This document shows, one piece after another, positions 51,041-60,328 of a stretch of 64,000 nucleotides of DNA (within the stretch, counting starts at the first letter, position 1; every line of letters begins with the position of its first letter). A program made the translations under genes and the position numbers. The stretch is from positions 1-64,000 of the forward strand of contig NZ_JAOQJW010000018.1 in assembly GCF_025567265.1 (NCBI RefSeq). Reading direction: 5' to 3'. The notes beneath the pieces were generated by a model. The model was not told where the DNA came from. It did no database searches and saw nothing but the letters and a program-made list of their open reading frames with translations. The DNA comes from Dorea_A amylophila. Lineage in GTDB: Bacteria; Bacillota; Clostridia; Lachnospirales; Lachnospiraceae.

Positions 51041-51967
51041 ATGAAATCATCGAATATTGGCGGACAGGCGGTGCTGGAAGGTATCATGATGAAGAATCGG
51101 GACCGTTATGCCGTAGCTGTCAGGAAGCCGGACGGGGAGATCTTTGTCCAGACAGAGGAATTTCACAGTGTTACCGGCAGATATAAGAAACTGACGACAA
51201 TTCCGTTTGTCAGAGGAGTGTTCAATTTTATTGATTCTATGGTACTGGGAATTAAGACACTGACATTTTCAGCATCATTCTATGAAGAAGAGGAAGAGAA
51301 AAATTTTTCCGAAGCTGAACAAAAGAAAAAAGAAAAACAGGAAAGTCTTTTGATGGCGGGGACGGTTGCATTTTCTATTGTGGCTGCAGTGGCGATCTTT
51401 ATGGTCCTGCCATATTTCCTGTCATCATTGATGAAACCGGTTGTTCCGTCTTATCATTTGCGGACAGTGATCGAAGGCTTTGTAAGAATCGGAATCTTTA
51501 TTATCTATATTTTACTGATCTCGAGGATGGAAGATATCCAGAGAACATTTATGTATCACGGTGCGGAGCACAAGTGTATCAATTGCATTGAACACGGACT
51601 TCCGCTCACAGTGGAAAACGTAAGGAACAGTTCCCGGCAGCACAAACGCTGTGGTACAAGCTTCCTGTTTTTCGTGCTTGCGATCAGTATTATTCTGCTG
51701 CTCCTGATCCGGGTAGAGTCACCGCTTATGAGAGTGGTTGTGCGTATCGTGCTGCTTCCGGTGATCGCAGGTGTTTCCTATGAGGTGTTGAAGCTTGCGG
51801 GAAACAGTGACAATCCAGTTGTTAATCTGCTGAGTAAACCTGGAATGGCAATCCAGAAGATGACGACCAGTGAACCGGATGACGGGATGATAGAAGTTGC
51901 GATACAGGCAGTAGAAGCAGTATTTGACTGGAGGGCTTATGAACGGGACAATTTTCACACTTCGTAA
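51041..51967 (+). CDS. DUF1385 family membrane protein (YqhQ-like)
   Basis: A 308-residue protein with the characteristic N-terminal NIGGQAVLEGIMMKN motif, a charged cytosolic loop (EEEEEKNFSEAEQKKKEK) and about four or five membrane helices. The YHGAEHKCINCIEHGLPLT segment, with conserved His and Cys residues, is the family hallmark. The function is not established. The order rpmE-DUF1385-prmC-prfA is common in Clostridia, linking it by position to translation. AAGGAG lies before the ATG. Confidence 0.92.
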   Translation: MKSSNIGGQAVLEGIMMKNRDRYAVAVRKPDGEIFVQTEEFHSVTGRYKKLTTIPFVRGVFNFIDSMVLGIKTLTFSASFYEEEEEKNFSEAEQKKKEKQESLLMAGTVAFSIVAAVAIFMVLPYFLSSLMKPVVPSYHLRTVIEGFVRIGIFIIYILLISRMEDIQRTFMYHGAEHKCINCIEHGLPLTVENVRNSSRQHKRCGTSFLFFVLAISIILLLLIRVESPLMRVVVRIVLLPVIAGVSYEVLKLAGNSDNPVVNLLSKPGMAIQKMTTSEPDDGMIEVAIQAVEAVFDWRAYERDNFHTS

Positions 51968-52802
51968 TCTATACAGGGACGGAACCATCTGTCTGGAAAA
52001 AGCTGGGATACCGGATGCAAAGTTAGATGCATGGTACCTGTTGGAATATGAGACAAAGATCAGCAGAGCCATGTTTCTTGCTGATCCGGATAAAGAGGTA
52101 GAGAAGGATAAAGCAGAGCACTATCGGAAAGATATTGAGACAAGAGCACAGAGAATCCCGCTTCAGCATATTACCGGTGAACAGGAATTCATGGGGCTGG
52201 ATTTCAAGGTGAATGAGCATGTGCTGATTCCGAGACAAGATACAGAGACACTGGTAGAAGAGGCGCTGAAGAAGATCCGGCCGGGGATGCAGATCCTGGA
52301 TATGTGTACAGGATCAGGCTGTATTCTGGAGAGCATTCTGAAATTTGCGGAAAGGAAAGGAATCTGCGTGTCCGGAACCGGATGTGATATATCAGAGGAA
52401 GCATTGAAAGTTGCGAAGGAAAATGACAGCAGACTTCAGACCGGAGCGGTTTTTATACAGGGAGATCTGTTCGAGAACATCGCAGAAACATATGACATGA
52501 TCGTATCAAATCCACCGTATATCAGAACGGAGGAAATCAGCAGTCTGGAAGATGAAGTAAAGCTTCATGATCCATGGATTGCACTGGATGGGAAAACGGA
52601 CGGATTATACTTTTACCGTCTAATTGTGAAAGAAAGTGTAAAACATATAAAAAAAGGTGGATATCTTCTGTTTGAGACCGGTTTTGATCAGGGAAAGGAT
52701 GTATCGGCTCTCCTGGAAGAACAGGGATATGAAGAAATCCAGGTAAAAAAGGATTTGGCGGGACTTGACCGCGTTGTTATGGGAAGGTACAATAAAGAGT
52801 AA
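51939..52802 (+). CDS. prmC: Release factor glutamine N5-methyltransferase
   Basis: A 287-residue SAM-dependent methyltransferase modifying the GGQ glutamine of release factors. The N-terminal helical substrate domain (1-80) contains LDAWYLLEYE and the PLQHITGEQEFMGLDFKV linker. The SAM loop is LDMCTGSGCI and the catalytic motif SNPPYIR. ATG 51939 follows GGAGGG closely and overlaps the DUF1385 end by 29 nt. An in-frame TTG at 51924 is less likely. The substrate gene prfA is next. Confidence 0.94.
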   Translation: MNGTIFTLRNLYRDGTICLEKAGIPDAKLDAWYLLEYETKISRAMFLADPDKEVEKDKAEHYRKDIETRAQRIPLQHITGEQEFMGLDFKVNEHVLIPRQDTETLVEEALKKIRPGMQILDMCTGSGCILESILKFAERKGICVSGTGCDISEEALKVAKENDSRLQTGAVFIQGDLFENIAETYDMIVSNPPYIRTEEISSLEDEVKLHDPWIALDGKTDGLYFYRLIVKESVKHIKKGGYLLFETGFDQGKDVSALLEEQGYEEIQVKKDLAGLDRVVMGRYNKE

Positions 52803-52820
52803 TGTTAAGGAGGAAATACC

Positions 52821-53897
52821 ATGTTTGATAAATTAGAAGATCTGCGCATCCGTCTGGATGAGATATTAAATGAACTTCAGGAACCGGATGTGGCAAATGA
52901 CCAGAACCGCTTCCGCAAACTTATGAAAGAGCAGAATGACCTGACTCCGATTGTAGAGGCGTATAATGAATACAAAGAATGCAAACAGGCAATCGAGGAC
53001 AGCCTCGAGATGTTAGAGGAAGAGTCTGATGAAGAGATGCGTGAACTTGCAAAAGAAGAATTGAATGATAACAAAAAGCGTGTAGAGGAACTGGAACAGG
53101 AATTGAAAATCCTTCTTCTTCCGAAAGATCCGAACGATGAAAAGAATGTTATCGTCGAGATCCGTGCCGGTGCGGGCGGAGACGAGGCGGCACTTTTTGC
53201 AGCTGAAATCTACCGTATGTATATGCACTATGCAGAAAGTCAGAGATGGAAAGTCGAACTGGTAGAGTGTGAAGAGATTGGTATCGGCGGAATGAAAAAT
53301 GTAACATTTATGATCGACGGAAAGGGTGCGTACTCAAAGATGAAATACGAATCCGGAGTTCATCGTGTACAGCGTGTACCGGAGACAGAATCCGGCGGAC
53401 GTATCCACACTTCTACTATTACTGTAGCAGTTATGCCGGAGGCAGAAGACGTAGATATCCAGATTGATGAAAAAGATATCCGTATCGATGTAATGCGTGC
53501 ATCCGGTAACGGAGGACAGTGTGTCAATACGACAGATTCAGCTGTACGACTGACTCACTATCCTACAGGAATCGTGATCTACAGTCAGACAGAGAAATCA
53601 CAGCTGCAGAACAAGGACAAAGCATTTGCTCTCTTGCGTGCGAAGCTGTACGATCTGGAATGCCAGAAACGTCATGATGCCGAAGCAGAGGCAAGAAAGA
53701 GTCAGATCGGTACCGGAGACAGATCCGAGAAGATCCGTACTTATAACTTCCCACAGGGACGTGTGACAGATCACCGTATCGGACTTACATTATACAAACT
53801 GGATAAGATCATGAATGGAGACATCCAGGAGATCATTGATGCCTGCATCGCAGCCGATCAGGCTGCAAAGCTTGCAAATATGAATGAGGAAATGTAA
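52821..53897 (+). CDS. prfA: Peptide chain release factor 1
   Basis: A 358-residue class I release factor for UAA and UAG. The peptidyl-hydrolysis loop is ASGNGGQCVNT (GGQ). The codon-reading tripeptide is PET in QRVPETESGGRIHTS; PAT or PVT is usual, with the first and last positions conserved. The N-terminal domain is a long acidic coiled coil (about 5-95). AAGGAGG lies 8 nt before the ATG, 18 bp behind prmC. Confidence 0.97.
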   Translation: MFDKLEDLRIRLDEILNELQEPDVANDQNRFRKLMKEQNDLTPIVEAYNEYKECKQAIEDSLEMLEEESDEEMRELAKEELNDNKKRVEELEQELKILLLPKDPNDEKNVIVEIRAGAGGDEAALFAAEIYRMYMHYAESQRWKVELVECEEIGIGGMKNVTFMIDGKGAYSKMKYESGVHRVQRVPETESGGRIHTSTITVAVMPEAEDVDIQIDEKDIRIDVMRASGNGGQCVNTTDSAVRLTHYPTGIVIYSQTEKSQLQNKDKAFALLRAKLYDLECQKRHDAEAEARKSQIGTGDRSEKIRTYNFPQGRVTDHRIGLTLYKLDKIMNGDIQEIIDACIAADQAAKLANMNEEM

Positions 53898-53955
53898 GAA
53901 TCCGGAATATGACTATCAGAAAATAGCTGAAACTAAAAGAAGGTAAATATAAAGG

Positions 53956-54864
53956 ATGGAAGCAATACAGTTTAAGCGTGCAGAATTAGAAGATCAGGAG
54001 ATTATTGCGCATTACTTTGAACATCATACCAGCAGAAGCTGTGAGAGAACATTTGCCAATGTTTATCTTTGGTCCAGACAATATCCGGTGAAGTGGGCAA
54101 TTGTACAGAATGCACTGGTATTCAAAAGTGAAGATGAGAATCACGTATCTTTTGCGTATCCGGCAGGAGCGCCGGAAGATGTAAAAAATGCACTGGAAGA
54201 GATGATGGAGTATTCTAAAGAAAAAGGCAGACCGTTCCTGATGTACAATGTGACACCGGAATATTTCGAACAGCTGAATGAATGGTATCCGGAAAGATTT
54301 CAGATTGAGTATGACAGAGACTCTGCAGATTATGTATATGAATCAGAAAAGTTAGCGACGCTTTCAGGGAAAAAACTCCATGGGAAACGTAACCATATTA
54401 ATAAGTTCAAAAGTTTGTATGACGGACGCTGGTCATATGAAAGTATGACCAGAGAAAATCTGGAAGACTGCTTTCAGATGGCATTAAAATGGCGGAAAGA
54501 GAATGAATGTGAAGACGACGATGAAAAAAGGGGTGAGATGTGTGTGGCATTGAATTCCCTTCGTCTGTTCGAAGAGCTTCATCTGACCGGAGGAGTTTTA
54601 CGGATTGACGGAGAAGTTGTAGCATTTACGATTGGAGAACCTATCTGTGAGGATACGTATGTAGTGCATATTGAAAAGGCATATGCAGATGTACAGGGTG
54701 CATATACAATGATCAACCAGCAGTTTGTAGAACATGAATGTATGAACTACAAATATGTGAACAGGGAAGATGATACCGGAGCGGAAGGACTCAGAAAAGC
54801 AAAACTTTCATACCGTCCTGTCTTTATGGTGGAAAAGGGCGATGTGACAGAAAAAGATGTTTGA
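53956..54864 (+). CDS. DUF2156 family protein (GNAT-like)
   Basis: A 302-residue soluble protein of the DUF2156 group (phosphatidylglycerol-lysyltransferase C-terminal-like, tandem GNAT fold). Visible family stretches include TFANVYLWSRQYPVKWAI, DSADYVYESEKLATLSGKKLH, GKRNHINKF and AYTMINQQFVEHE with the closing FMVEKG. No membrane domain is present, so it is not a full MprF. The acyl or aminoacyl substrate is unknown. It follows prfA by 58 bp and precedes an aminotransferase. Confidence 0.85.
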   Translation: MEAIQFKRAELEDQEIIAHYFEHHTSRSCERTFANVYLWSRQYPVKWAIVQNALVFKSEDENHVSFAYPAGAPEDVKNALEEMMEYSKEKGRPFLMYNVTPEYFEQLNEWYPERFQIEYDRDSADYVYESEKLATLSGKKLHGKRNHINKFKSLYDGRWSYESMTRENLEDCFQMALKWRKENECEDDDEKRGEMCVALNSLRLFEELHLTGGVLRIDGEVVAFTIGEPICEDTYVVHIEKAYADVQGAYTMINQQFVEHECMNYKYVNREDDTGAEGLRKAKLSYRPVFMVEKGDVTEKDV

Positions 54865-54902
54865 AAGACAAAAAAGACTTGCAGTGAGAAAGGAGCAATA
54901 AA

Positions 54903-56090
54903 ATGATAGCGGATAAGATGAAAAATATGGTGGCCAACAGTTCGGCTATCCGTGCAATGTTTGAGGAAGGTAACCGTCTGGCAGGGATTTATGGAGCTGA
55001 GAATGTGTTTGATTTCAGTCTTGGTAATCCGAATGTGCCGGCACCGGAGGCTGTAAAGAATGCGATCATCGAGATTGTAAATGACACAGATCCGGTTGCA
55101 CTTCACGGATATACCAATAGCAACTGCGGATATGCGGAAGTAAGAGCAGCAGTAGCAAAATCTCTGAATGAACGTTTTGATACGCACTTTGAGGGAAAGA
55201 ATATTGTTATGACAGTTGGTGCCGCAGGAGGTCTGAATGTTATCCTGAAAGCGATCATCAATCCGGGAGATGAAGTAATTGCATTTGCACCATATTTTGG
55301 AGAATATCGTTCTTATACAAATAATTACGATGGTGTGCTGGTCGAAATTTCACCGAATACTGTAGATTTTCAGCCGAAACTGGATGAATTCGAGCAGAAG
55401 ATCACGCCTAAGACAAAAGCAGTCATCGTTAACAATCCGAATAATCCTACAGGTGTGGTGTACTCCGAAGAGACGATTAAGAAGCTTGCTGCCATCATGG
55501 AGGCAAAACAGAAAGAATTCGGAACGGATATTGTCCTGATCTCAGATGAACCATATCGTGAACTTGCTTATGACGGAGTAGAAGTTCCTTATCTCACAAA
55601 ATATTATGATAATACAGTTGTAGGATATTCTTACAGTAAATCGCTGTCTCTTCCGGGAGAACGTATCGGCTACCTGGTGATTCCGGATGAGATGAAAGAC
55701 AGTGAAGAAGTACTTTCCGCAGCAAATGTGGCGACACGTATCCTTGGATTTGTTAATGCACCGACACTGCAGCAGAAAGTAGTAGAAAAATGTCTGAATG
55801 AAAAGACAGACCTTTCTTTCTATGACCGCAACAGAGAAGACCTTTACAACGGCCTGAAAGAATGTGGATTCGAGTGTATCAAACCACAGGGTGCATTCTA
55901 TCTCTTTGTAAAATCACCGGTTCCGAATGAGAAGGAGTTCTGTGAAGCCGCTAAGAAATATAATATTCTGATCGTACCGGGAAGCTCCTTTGCGTGTCCT
56001 GGATATGTAAGACTTGCATACTGTGTATCTCACGAGACGATCATCAATTCACTTCCAAAATTCAAAGAACTGGCGAAAGAATATTTCTAG
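54903..56090 (+). CDS. PLP-dependent aminotransferase, class I/II
   Basis: A 395-residue fold-type I aminotransferase. Cofactor residues are in GNPNVPAPEAV, VNNPNNPTGVVYS, SDEPYRELAYDG and the PLP lysine in YSYSKSLSLPGERIGYL. It resembles aspartate or broad-specificity aminotransferases. The substrate is not assignable. AAAGGAG lies before the ATG, and hisC follows after 9 bp, so the two PLP enzymes are cotranscribed. Confidence 0.92.
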   Translation: MIADKMKNMVANSSAIRAMFEEGNRLAGIYGAENVFDFSLGNPNVPAPEAVKNAIIEIVNDTDPVALHGYTNSNCGYAEVRAAVAKSLNERFDTHFEGKNIVMTVGAAGGLNVILKAIINPGDEVIAFAPYFGEYRSYTNNYDGVLVEISPNTVDFQPKLDEFEQKITPKTKAVIVNNPNNPTGVVYSEETIKKLAAIMEAKQKEFGTDIVLISDEPYRELAYDGVEVPYLTKYYDNTVVGYSYSKSLSLPGERIGYLVIPDEMKDSEEVLSAANVATRILGFVNAPTLQQKVVEKCLNEKTDLSFYDRNREDLYNGLKECGFECIKPQGAFYLFVKSPVPNEKEFCEAAKKYNILIVPGSSFACPGYVRLAYCVSHETIINSLPKFKELAKEYF

Positions 56091-56099
56091 GAGAGCAGC

Positions 56100-57155
56100 A
56101 TGAAAGCATTTGAAAAGAACATTCGAAAAGTAGAACCTTATGTGCCAGGCGAACAGCCGCAGCGCAAAGTAATCAAGTTAAATACCAATGAGAACCCATA
56201 CGCGCCGGCACCGGGCGTGACAAAAGCACTGGAGGAGATGGATACAGACCGTTTACGGCTGTATCCGGATCCGACGGCAGCACCGCTTGTGAATGCCCTG
56301 GCTGATTTTTATCATGTGAATCCGGATCAGGTCTTTGTAGGAGTTGGCTCGGATGATGTATTATCTATGTGTTTCCTGACATTTTTTAATTCGGAAAAAC
56401 CAATCTTTTTCCCGGATATTACCTATTCCTTCTATAAGGTATGGGCGGATCTGTACCGCATTCCGTATGAATGCCAGAAGTTAGATGAGAACTTCAAGAT
56501 CGTAAAAGAAGATTACTACAAGGAAAATGGTGGTGTGATCTTCCCGAATCCGAATGCACCGACAGGGCTTTATGAAGATCTGGCTGACGTAGAAGATATT
56601 ATCGCACATAATCAGGATGTGATCGTAATTGTAGATGAGGCATATGTTGATTTTGCTGGACGTTCTGCGCTGGAACTGATTGACAAATATGAGAATCTGA
56701 TCATTGTACAGACATTTTCAAAAGCAAGATCAATGGCAGGAATGCGTATCGGTTATGCAATCAGTAATCCGACTCTGATCAAATACCTGAATGATGCAAA
56801 ATATTCTTTCAACTCTTATACTATGAACCAGACATCACTGGTATGCGGTGTGGAAGCGGTAAAGGATCAGGCATATTTTGAAGCGTGTGTGAATAAGATT
56901 ATCGAGACACGTGAATGGGCAAAAGAAGAATTAAAGAATCTTGGATTCCGCTGCCTGAATTCCAAATCGAACTTTATCTTTGCCATGCATCCGGATTATG
57001 ATGCAAAAGAATTATTTGGAGCACTGAAAGAGAATGATATCTATGTGCGCTTCTGGGGCAGTGAGAGAATCGAACAGTATATGCGTATCACTGTAGGAAC
57101 CAGAGAAGAGATGGAAGCAATGTTTGCGTTCCTGAAAAAATATATGAATAAATAA
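56100..57155 (+). CDS. hisC: Histidinol-phosphate aminotransferase-like enzyme
   Basis: A 351-residue HisC-type aminotransferase. Family features include LNTNENPYAPAPGVTKAL, RLRLYPDPTAAPL, VGVGSDDVL, FPNPNAPTG, VDEAYVDFAG and the PLP lysine in TFSKARSMAGMRIGYA. It would convert imidazole acetol phosphate to histidinol phosphate, or act on aromatic amino acids, which share this fold. No other his gene is adjacent, so the specificity is uncertain. Short GGAG lies before the ATG. Confidence 0.9.
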   Translation: MKAFEKNIRKVEPYVPGEQPQRKVIKLNTNENPYAPAPGVTKALEEMDTDRLRLYPDPTAAPLVNALADFYHVNPDQVFVGVGSDDVLSMCFLTFFNSEKPIFFPDITYSFYKVWADLYRIPYECQKLDENFKIVKEDYYKENGGVIFPNPNAPTGLYEDLADVEDIIAHNQDVIVIVDEAYVDFAGRSALELIDKYENLIIVQTFSKARSMAGMRIGYAISNPTLIKYLNDAKYSFNSYTMNQTSLVCGVEAVKDQAYFEACVNKIIETREWAKEELKNLGFRCLNSKSNFIFAMHPDYDAKELFGALKENDIYVRFWGSERIEQYMRITVGTREEMEAMFAFLKKYMNK

Positions 57156-57167
57156 GAGGAGTTTCTT

Positions 57168-57680
57168 ATGACCAATACATTAATACATGGAATTATTGAT
57201 GCGTTAAGCGGAAGTGTAAGTAAAGAGGTAATTGTATTTCTGATTTCCATGATTCCGATCCTGGAACTTCGTGGTGCACTTCTGGTTGCGGGACCGATCC
57301 TCGGAGTGAAAGTGTCTACTGCGATACCGTTGTGTATTATCGGAAATATAATTCCGGTTCCTTTCATTTTACTTCTGATCACACCGGTGTTTAAATGGAT
57401 GAAAGGGACGAAGACATTCAAACCGCTGGTAGATAAACTGGAGAATAAAGCGATGAGTAAGAAAGATCAGATCGAGAAATATGAATTCTGGGGTCTGGTA
57501 TTATTCGTAGGAATTCCGCTTCCGGGAACCGGAGCATGGACGGGCTCACTGATTGCGGCGCTTTTGGGAATGAAGTTTAAGAAAGCATTTCCGGCTGTTG
57601 TCATCGGCATCTGCATGGCAACTGTGATTATGTGGTTTATATCGTATGTACTTCTCGGAGGCATACATTTGTTAGGATAA
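57168..57680 (+). CDS. Small membrane protein, COG2426 (putative small multidrug export protein)
   Basis: A 170-residue membrane protein with about four helices. The family stretch is ISMIPILELRGALLVAGPILGV near residue 30, with FVGIPLPGTGAWTGSLIAALLGM in the middle, as in COG2426/DedA-like proteins. The name multidrug export is a database label without firm support. GAGG lies before the ATG; it ends the gene cluster, with a perfect terminator 4 bp behind its stop. Confidence 0.85.
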   Translation: MTNTLIHGIIDALSGSVSKEVIVFLISMIPILELRGALLVAGPILGVKVSTAIPLCIIGNIIPVPFILLLITPVFKWMKGTKTFKPLVDKLENKAMSKKDQIEKYEFWGLVLFVGIPLPGTGAWTGSLIAALLGMKFKKAFPAVVIGICMATVIMWFISYVLLGGIHLLG

Positions 57681-57683
57681 AAG

Positions 57684-57733
57684 AAGAAAGTCACATAAAA
57701 AGTTTTGGCGGAAACTTTTTATGTGACTTTCTT
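57684..57733 (+). terminator. Strong terminator of the hisC operon
   Basis: A perfect 22-bp inverted repeat (57684-57705 with 57712-57733) with a 6-nt loop. The right arm is T-rich. It is also symmetric enough to act in both directions. Confidence 0.85.
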
Positions 57734-57790
57734 ACAAAACGCTATCAAGAGAGGGTTCGTGGGAGGGGAGTACCATCCAAACACGAACAT

Positions 57791-57812
57791 TTGTGAAATC
57801 GTTGTTTCACAA
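57791..57812. promoter_or_regulatory. Inverted repeat TTGTGAAA-N6-TTTCACAA
   Basis: Perfect 8-bp arms with a 6-nt spacer, about 210 bp before the fructokinase gene. The half-sites resemble those of CRP/FNR- or Rex-type proteins, but the spacing fits neither well. The rest of 57734-58020 is A/T-rich with no gene. Confidence 0.4.
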
Positions 57813-58020
57813 TATAAAATAATACGTCAGGTTGTTGTATTATTTGTTATTATTTTATCAATCATTACCAAATTCGTAAATAGGCAAAAATGACAAAAAA
57901 ATAACAAAGACTTATGCGGAAATTAGTGATAATGCACTTTCAATACGGACAGGTTTTAAAATGACAAATTATATGGTAAAATAAATAATAATATAAAGAT
58001 TAAGATAAGGAGTAGTGTAT

Positions 58021-58980
58021 ATGGAAAAGAAGTATGACGTGACAGCACTCGGAGAGCTGTTGATCGATTTTGCGGTAAACGGGGAAAGTGAGCAGGGAAA
58101 TCAGTTATTTGAAGCATGTCCGGGTGGAGCACCATGTAATGTACTTGCAATGCTGAATAAACTGGGAAGAAAAACAGCCTTTATCGGAAAAGTAGGTGAT
58201 GATCAGTTTGGTAAATTATTGAAGGATACGATTACGAATACAGGAATAGAAGCAAAGGGACTTGTAATGGATAAGGATATCCACACAACACTTGCTTTTG
58301 TACATACTTTCCCGGATGGTGACAGAGAATTTTCTTTTTACCGCAAACCGGGAGCAGATATGATGTTAAAGGAAGAGGAAGTAGATTATGATCTGATTCG
58401 TCAGTCAAAGGTATTCCATTTCGGAACACTTTCTATGACAGATGAACCGGTAAAAACTGCAACAAAGAGGGCACTCTCCGTTGCAAAAGAAGCCGGATGT
58501 ATGATCACGTTTGATCCGAATTTACGTCCGCCGCTCTGGAAGACGCTGGATGAGGCGAAGGAGCAGATGGAGTACGGATTTGAAAACTGTGATGTACTGA
58601 AGATTTCGGATAATGAGATTCAGTTCGTATCCGGAGAAGAAGATTATGATAAAGGAATTAAGTATCTTCAGGAGAAATATCAGATACCGCTTATCTTCCT
58701 GACTATGGGAAAAGAAGGAAGCAGAGCTTATTATAAAAATCTTCGTGTAGAACAGCCGGGATTTACCGTGAAAGCAATCGAGACAACAGGAGCAGGTGAC
58801 ACGTTCTGCGGATGCTCTATCAATGGTGTGTTGAAGTATGGCCTGGATAATCTGGACGAAGAAAAATTAAAAGAGATTCTGACATATGCAAATGCGGGTG
58901 CAGCACTGATCACGATGAAAAAAGGTGCAATCCGCTCGATGCCGGAACCGCAAAATATCAAGGAACTGATCGGGGAATAA
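58021..58980 (+). CDS. Fructokinase-like PfkB family carbohydrate kinase
   Basis: A 319-residue PfkB sugar kinase. The N-terminal GGAPCNVLAMLNKLG and FIGKVGDDQFG, the middle DPNLRPPLW and the C-terminal TTGAGDTFCG with the catalytic Asp are all clear. The length and DPNLRPPLW-type motif favour fructokinase (ScrK), producing fructose 6-phosphate. AAGGAG lies 8 nt before the ATG at 58021; a GTG 6 nt earlier is disregarded. The murT-gatD pair follows closely, but a functional link is not evident. Confidence 0.92.
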   Translation: MEKKYDVTALGELLIDFAVNGESEQGNQLFEACPGGAPCNVLAMLNKLGRKTAFIGKVGDDQFGKLLKDTITNTGIEAKGLVMDKDIHTTLAFVHTFPDGDREFSFYRKPGADMMLKEEEVDYDLIRQSKVFHFGTLSMTDEPVKTATKRALSVAKEAGCMITFDPNLRPPLWKTLDEAKEQMEYGFENCDVLKISDNEIQFVSGEEDYDKGIKYLQEKYQIPLIFLTMGKEGSRAYYKNLRVEQPGFTVKAIETTGAGDTFCGCSINGVLKYGLDNLDEEKLKEILTYANAGAALITMKKGAIRSMPEPQNIKELIGE

Positions 58981-58987
58981 AAAAATT

Positions 58988-60328
58988 ATGGGAGTACGCA
59001 GAATGCTGGCTGTATGGGCAGCAAAGATAAGTGAAAAAGCAAGTGTACACATCTTTCACCGCCAGGGTGTGACCTGGGCGGGGAAAATTGCATTAAAGAT
59101 TGATCCAAGTATCCTGCACGATCTTGCAGGCCAGGTTAGAAAAGATATTTTTATTGTATGCGGAACCAATGGAAAGACGACGACCAACAATATGCTTTGT
59201 GCAGCAATTGAAAAAGAAGGCTATAAAGTAATCTGTAATCATACCGGATCGAACATGTTGAATGGAGTTGTAGCAGCATTTGTATTGGGCGCAGGCTTCA
59301 GTGGTAATCTGGATGCAGATTATGCCTGTATTGAGATTGATGAGGCATCAACTAGAAGGGTATTTCCACATTTTAAGCCGGATTACATGGTGTTGACAAA
59401 TCTGTTCCGTGATCAGCTTGACCGCTATGGTGAGATTGATATTACAATGAACATCTTAAAAGAAGTGATGCAGAGTGCACCAAAGATGAAGGTGATCGTG
59501 AACGGAGATGATGCATTGTCCGCATACCTTGCAATGGAAAGCGGTAATCCGTATGTGACTTACGGTATCAGCGAAAAGGTAGTGAATGATAAAGATTCGC
59601 ATGAGATCAGAGAGGGACGTTTCTGTAAAAAATGCGGGGCTCCGTTGAAGTATAATTTCTATCACTACAGCCAGCTTGGAGATTATGCATGTACGGGTTG
59701 TGAGTTTAAGCGGCCGGCAATTGTATATGATGCATCGGATGTAGCGGTCAGTGATCATCTTGCATTTACAGTTGAGGAAAGACATCTGGAAGCCAATTAT
59801 AAAGGCTTCTACAATGTATATAATATTCTGGCAGCATATGCAGCAGGAAGAACCGGAGGACTTGGACTGGAACATTTCCAGGACATGCTTGCAGAATTTA
59901 ATCCGGAGAATGGCCGCATGGAACAATTTGATGTACAGGGCACAAAGATTGTGCTGAATCTTGCAAAGAATCCGGCGGGATTTAATCAGAATATTTCTGC
60001 GGTAATGCAGGATGAATCCATGAAAGATGTAATCATTGTGATCAATGACAATGCACAGGACGGAACGGATATTTCATGGCTCTGGGATGTGGATTTTGAC
60101 AGATTCAAGGGAGCGAATATCAATTCCATTACAGTAAGCGGTATCCGTTGTCAGGATATGAGATTACGTATGAAATACGTAGATATTACGTCCATGCTGG
60201 AAGCAGATGTGGAGAAGGCAATCCGTGAAAGAGTAGAAAATGGATGTGGTAACCTGTATGTACTGGTGAACTATACAGCTCTGTTCAGTACCCGGAATGT
60301 ATTGAAAAAGATGGAAGGAGAAGGATAA
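58988..60328 (+). CDS. murT: Lipid II isoglutaminyl synthase, Mur ligase subunit MurT
   Basis: A 446-residue Mur-ligase-like enzyme. The ATP loop is CGTNGKTTTNNML; the family-specific zinc ribbon lies in CKKCGAPLKYNF and CTGCEFKRP (about residues 205-240). The C-terminal DUF1727 domain (about 315-440) closes the protein. With GatD it amidates the alpha-carboxyl of D-Glu in lipid II to D-isoglutamine. It overlaps gatD by one base (TAATG). Confidence 0.95.
   Translation: MGVRRMLAVWAAKISEKASVHIFHRQGVTWAGKIALKIDPSILHDLAGQVRKDIFIVCGTNGKTTTNNMLCAAIEKEGYKVICNHTGSNMLNGVVAAFVLGAGFSGNLDADYACIEIDEASTRRVFPHFKPDYMVLTNLFRDQLDRYGEIDITMNILKEVMQSAPKMKVIVNGDDALSAYLAMESGNPYVTYGISEKVVNDKDSHEIREGRFCKKCGAPLKYNFYHYSQLGDYACTGCEFKRPAIVYDASDVAVSDHLAFTVEERHLEANYKGFYNVYNILAAYAAGRTGGLGLEHFQDMLAEFNPENGRMEQFDVQGTKIVLNLAKNPAGFNQNISAVMQDESMKDVIIVINDNAQDGTDISWLWDVDFDRFKGANINSITVSGIRCQDMRLRMKYVDITSMLEADVEKAIRERVENGCGNLYVLVNYTALFSTRNVLKKMEGEG

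Noticed and set aside
57705..57893. 62-codon frame beginning in the hisC-operon terminator
   Set aside because: It starts in the loop of a perfect hairpin and has no ribosome site.
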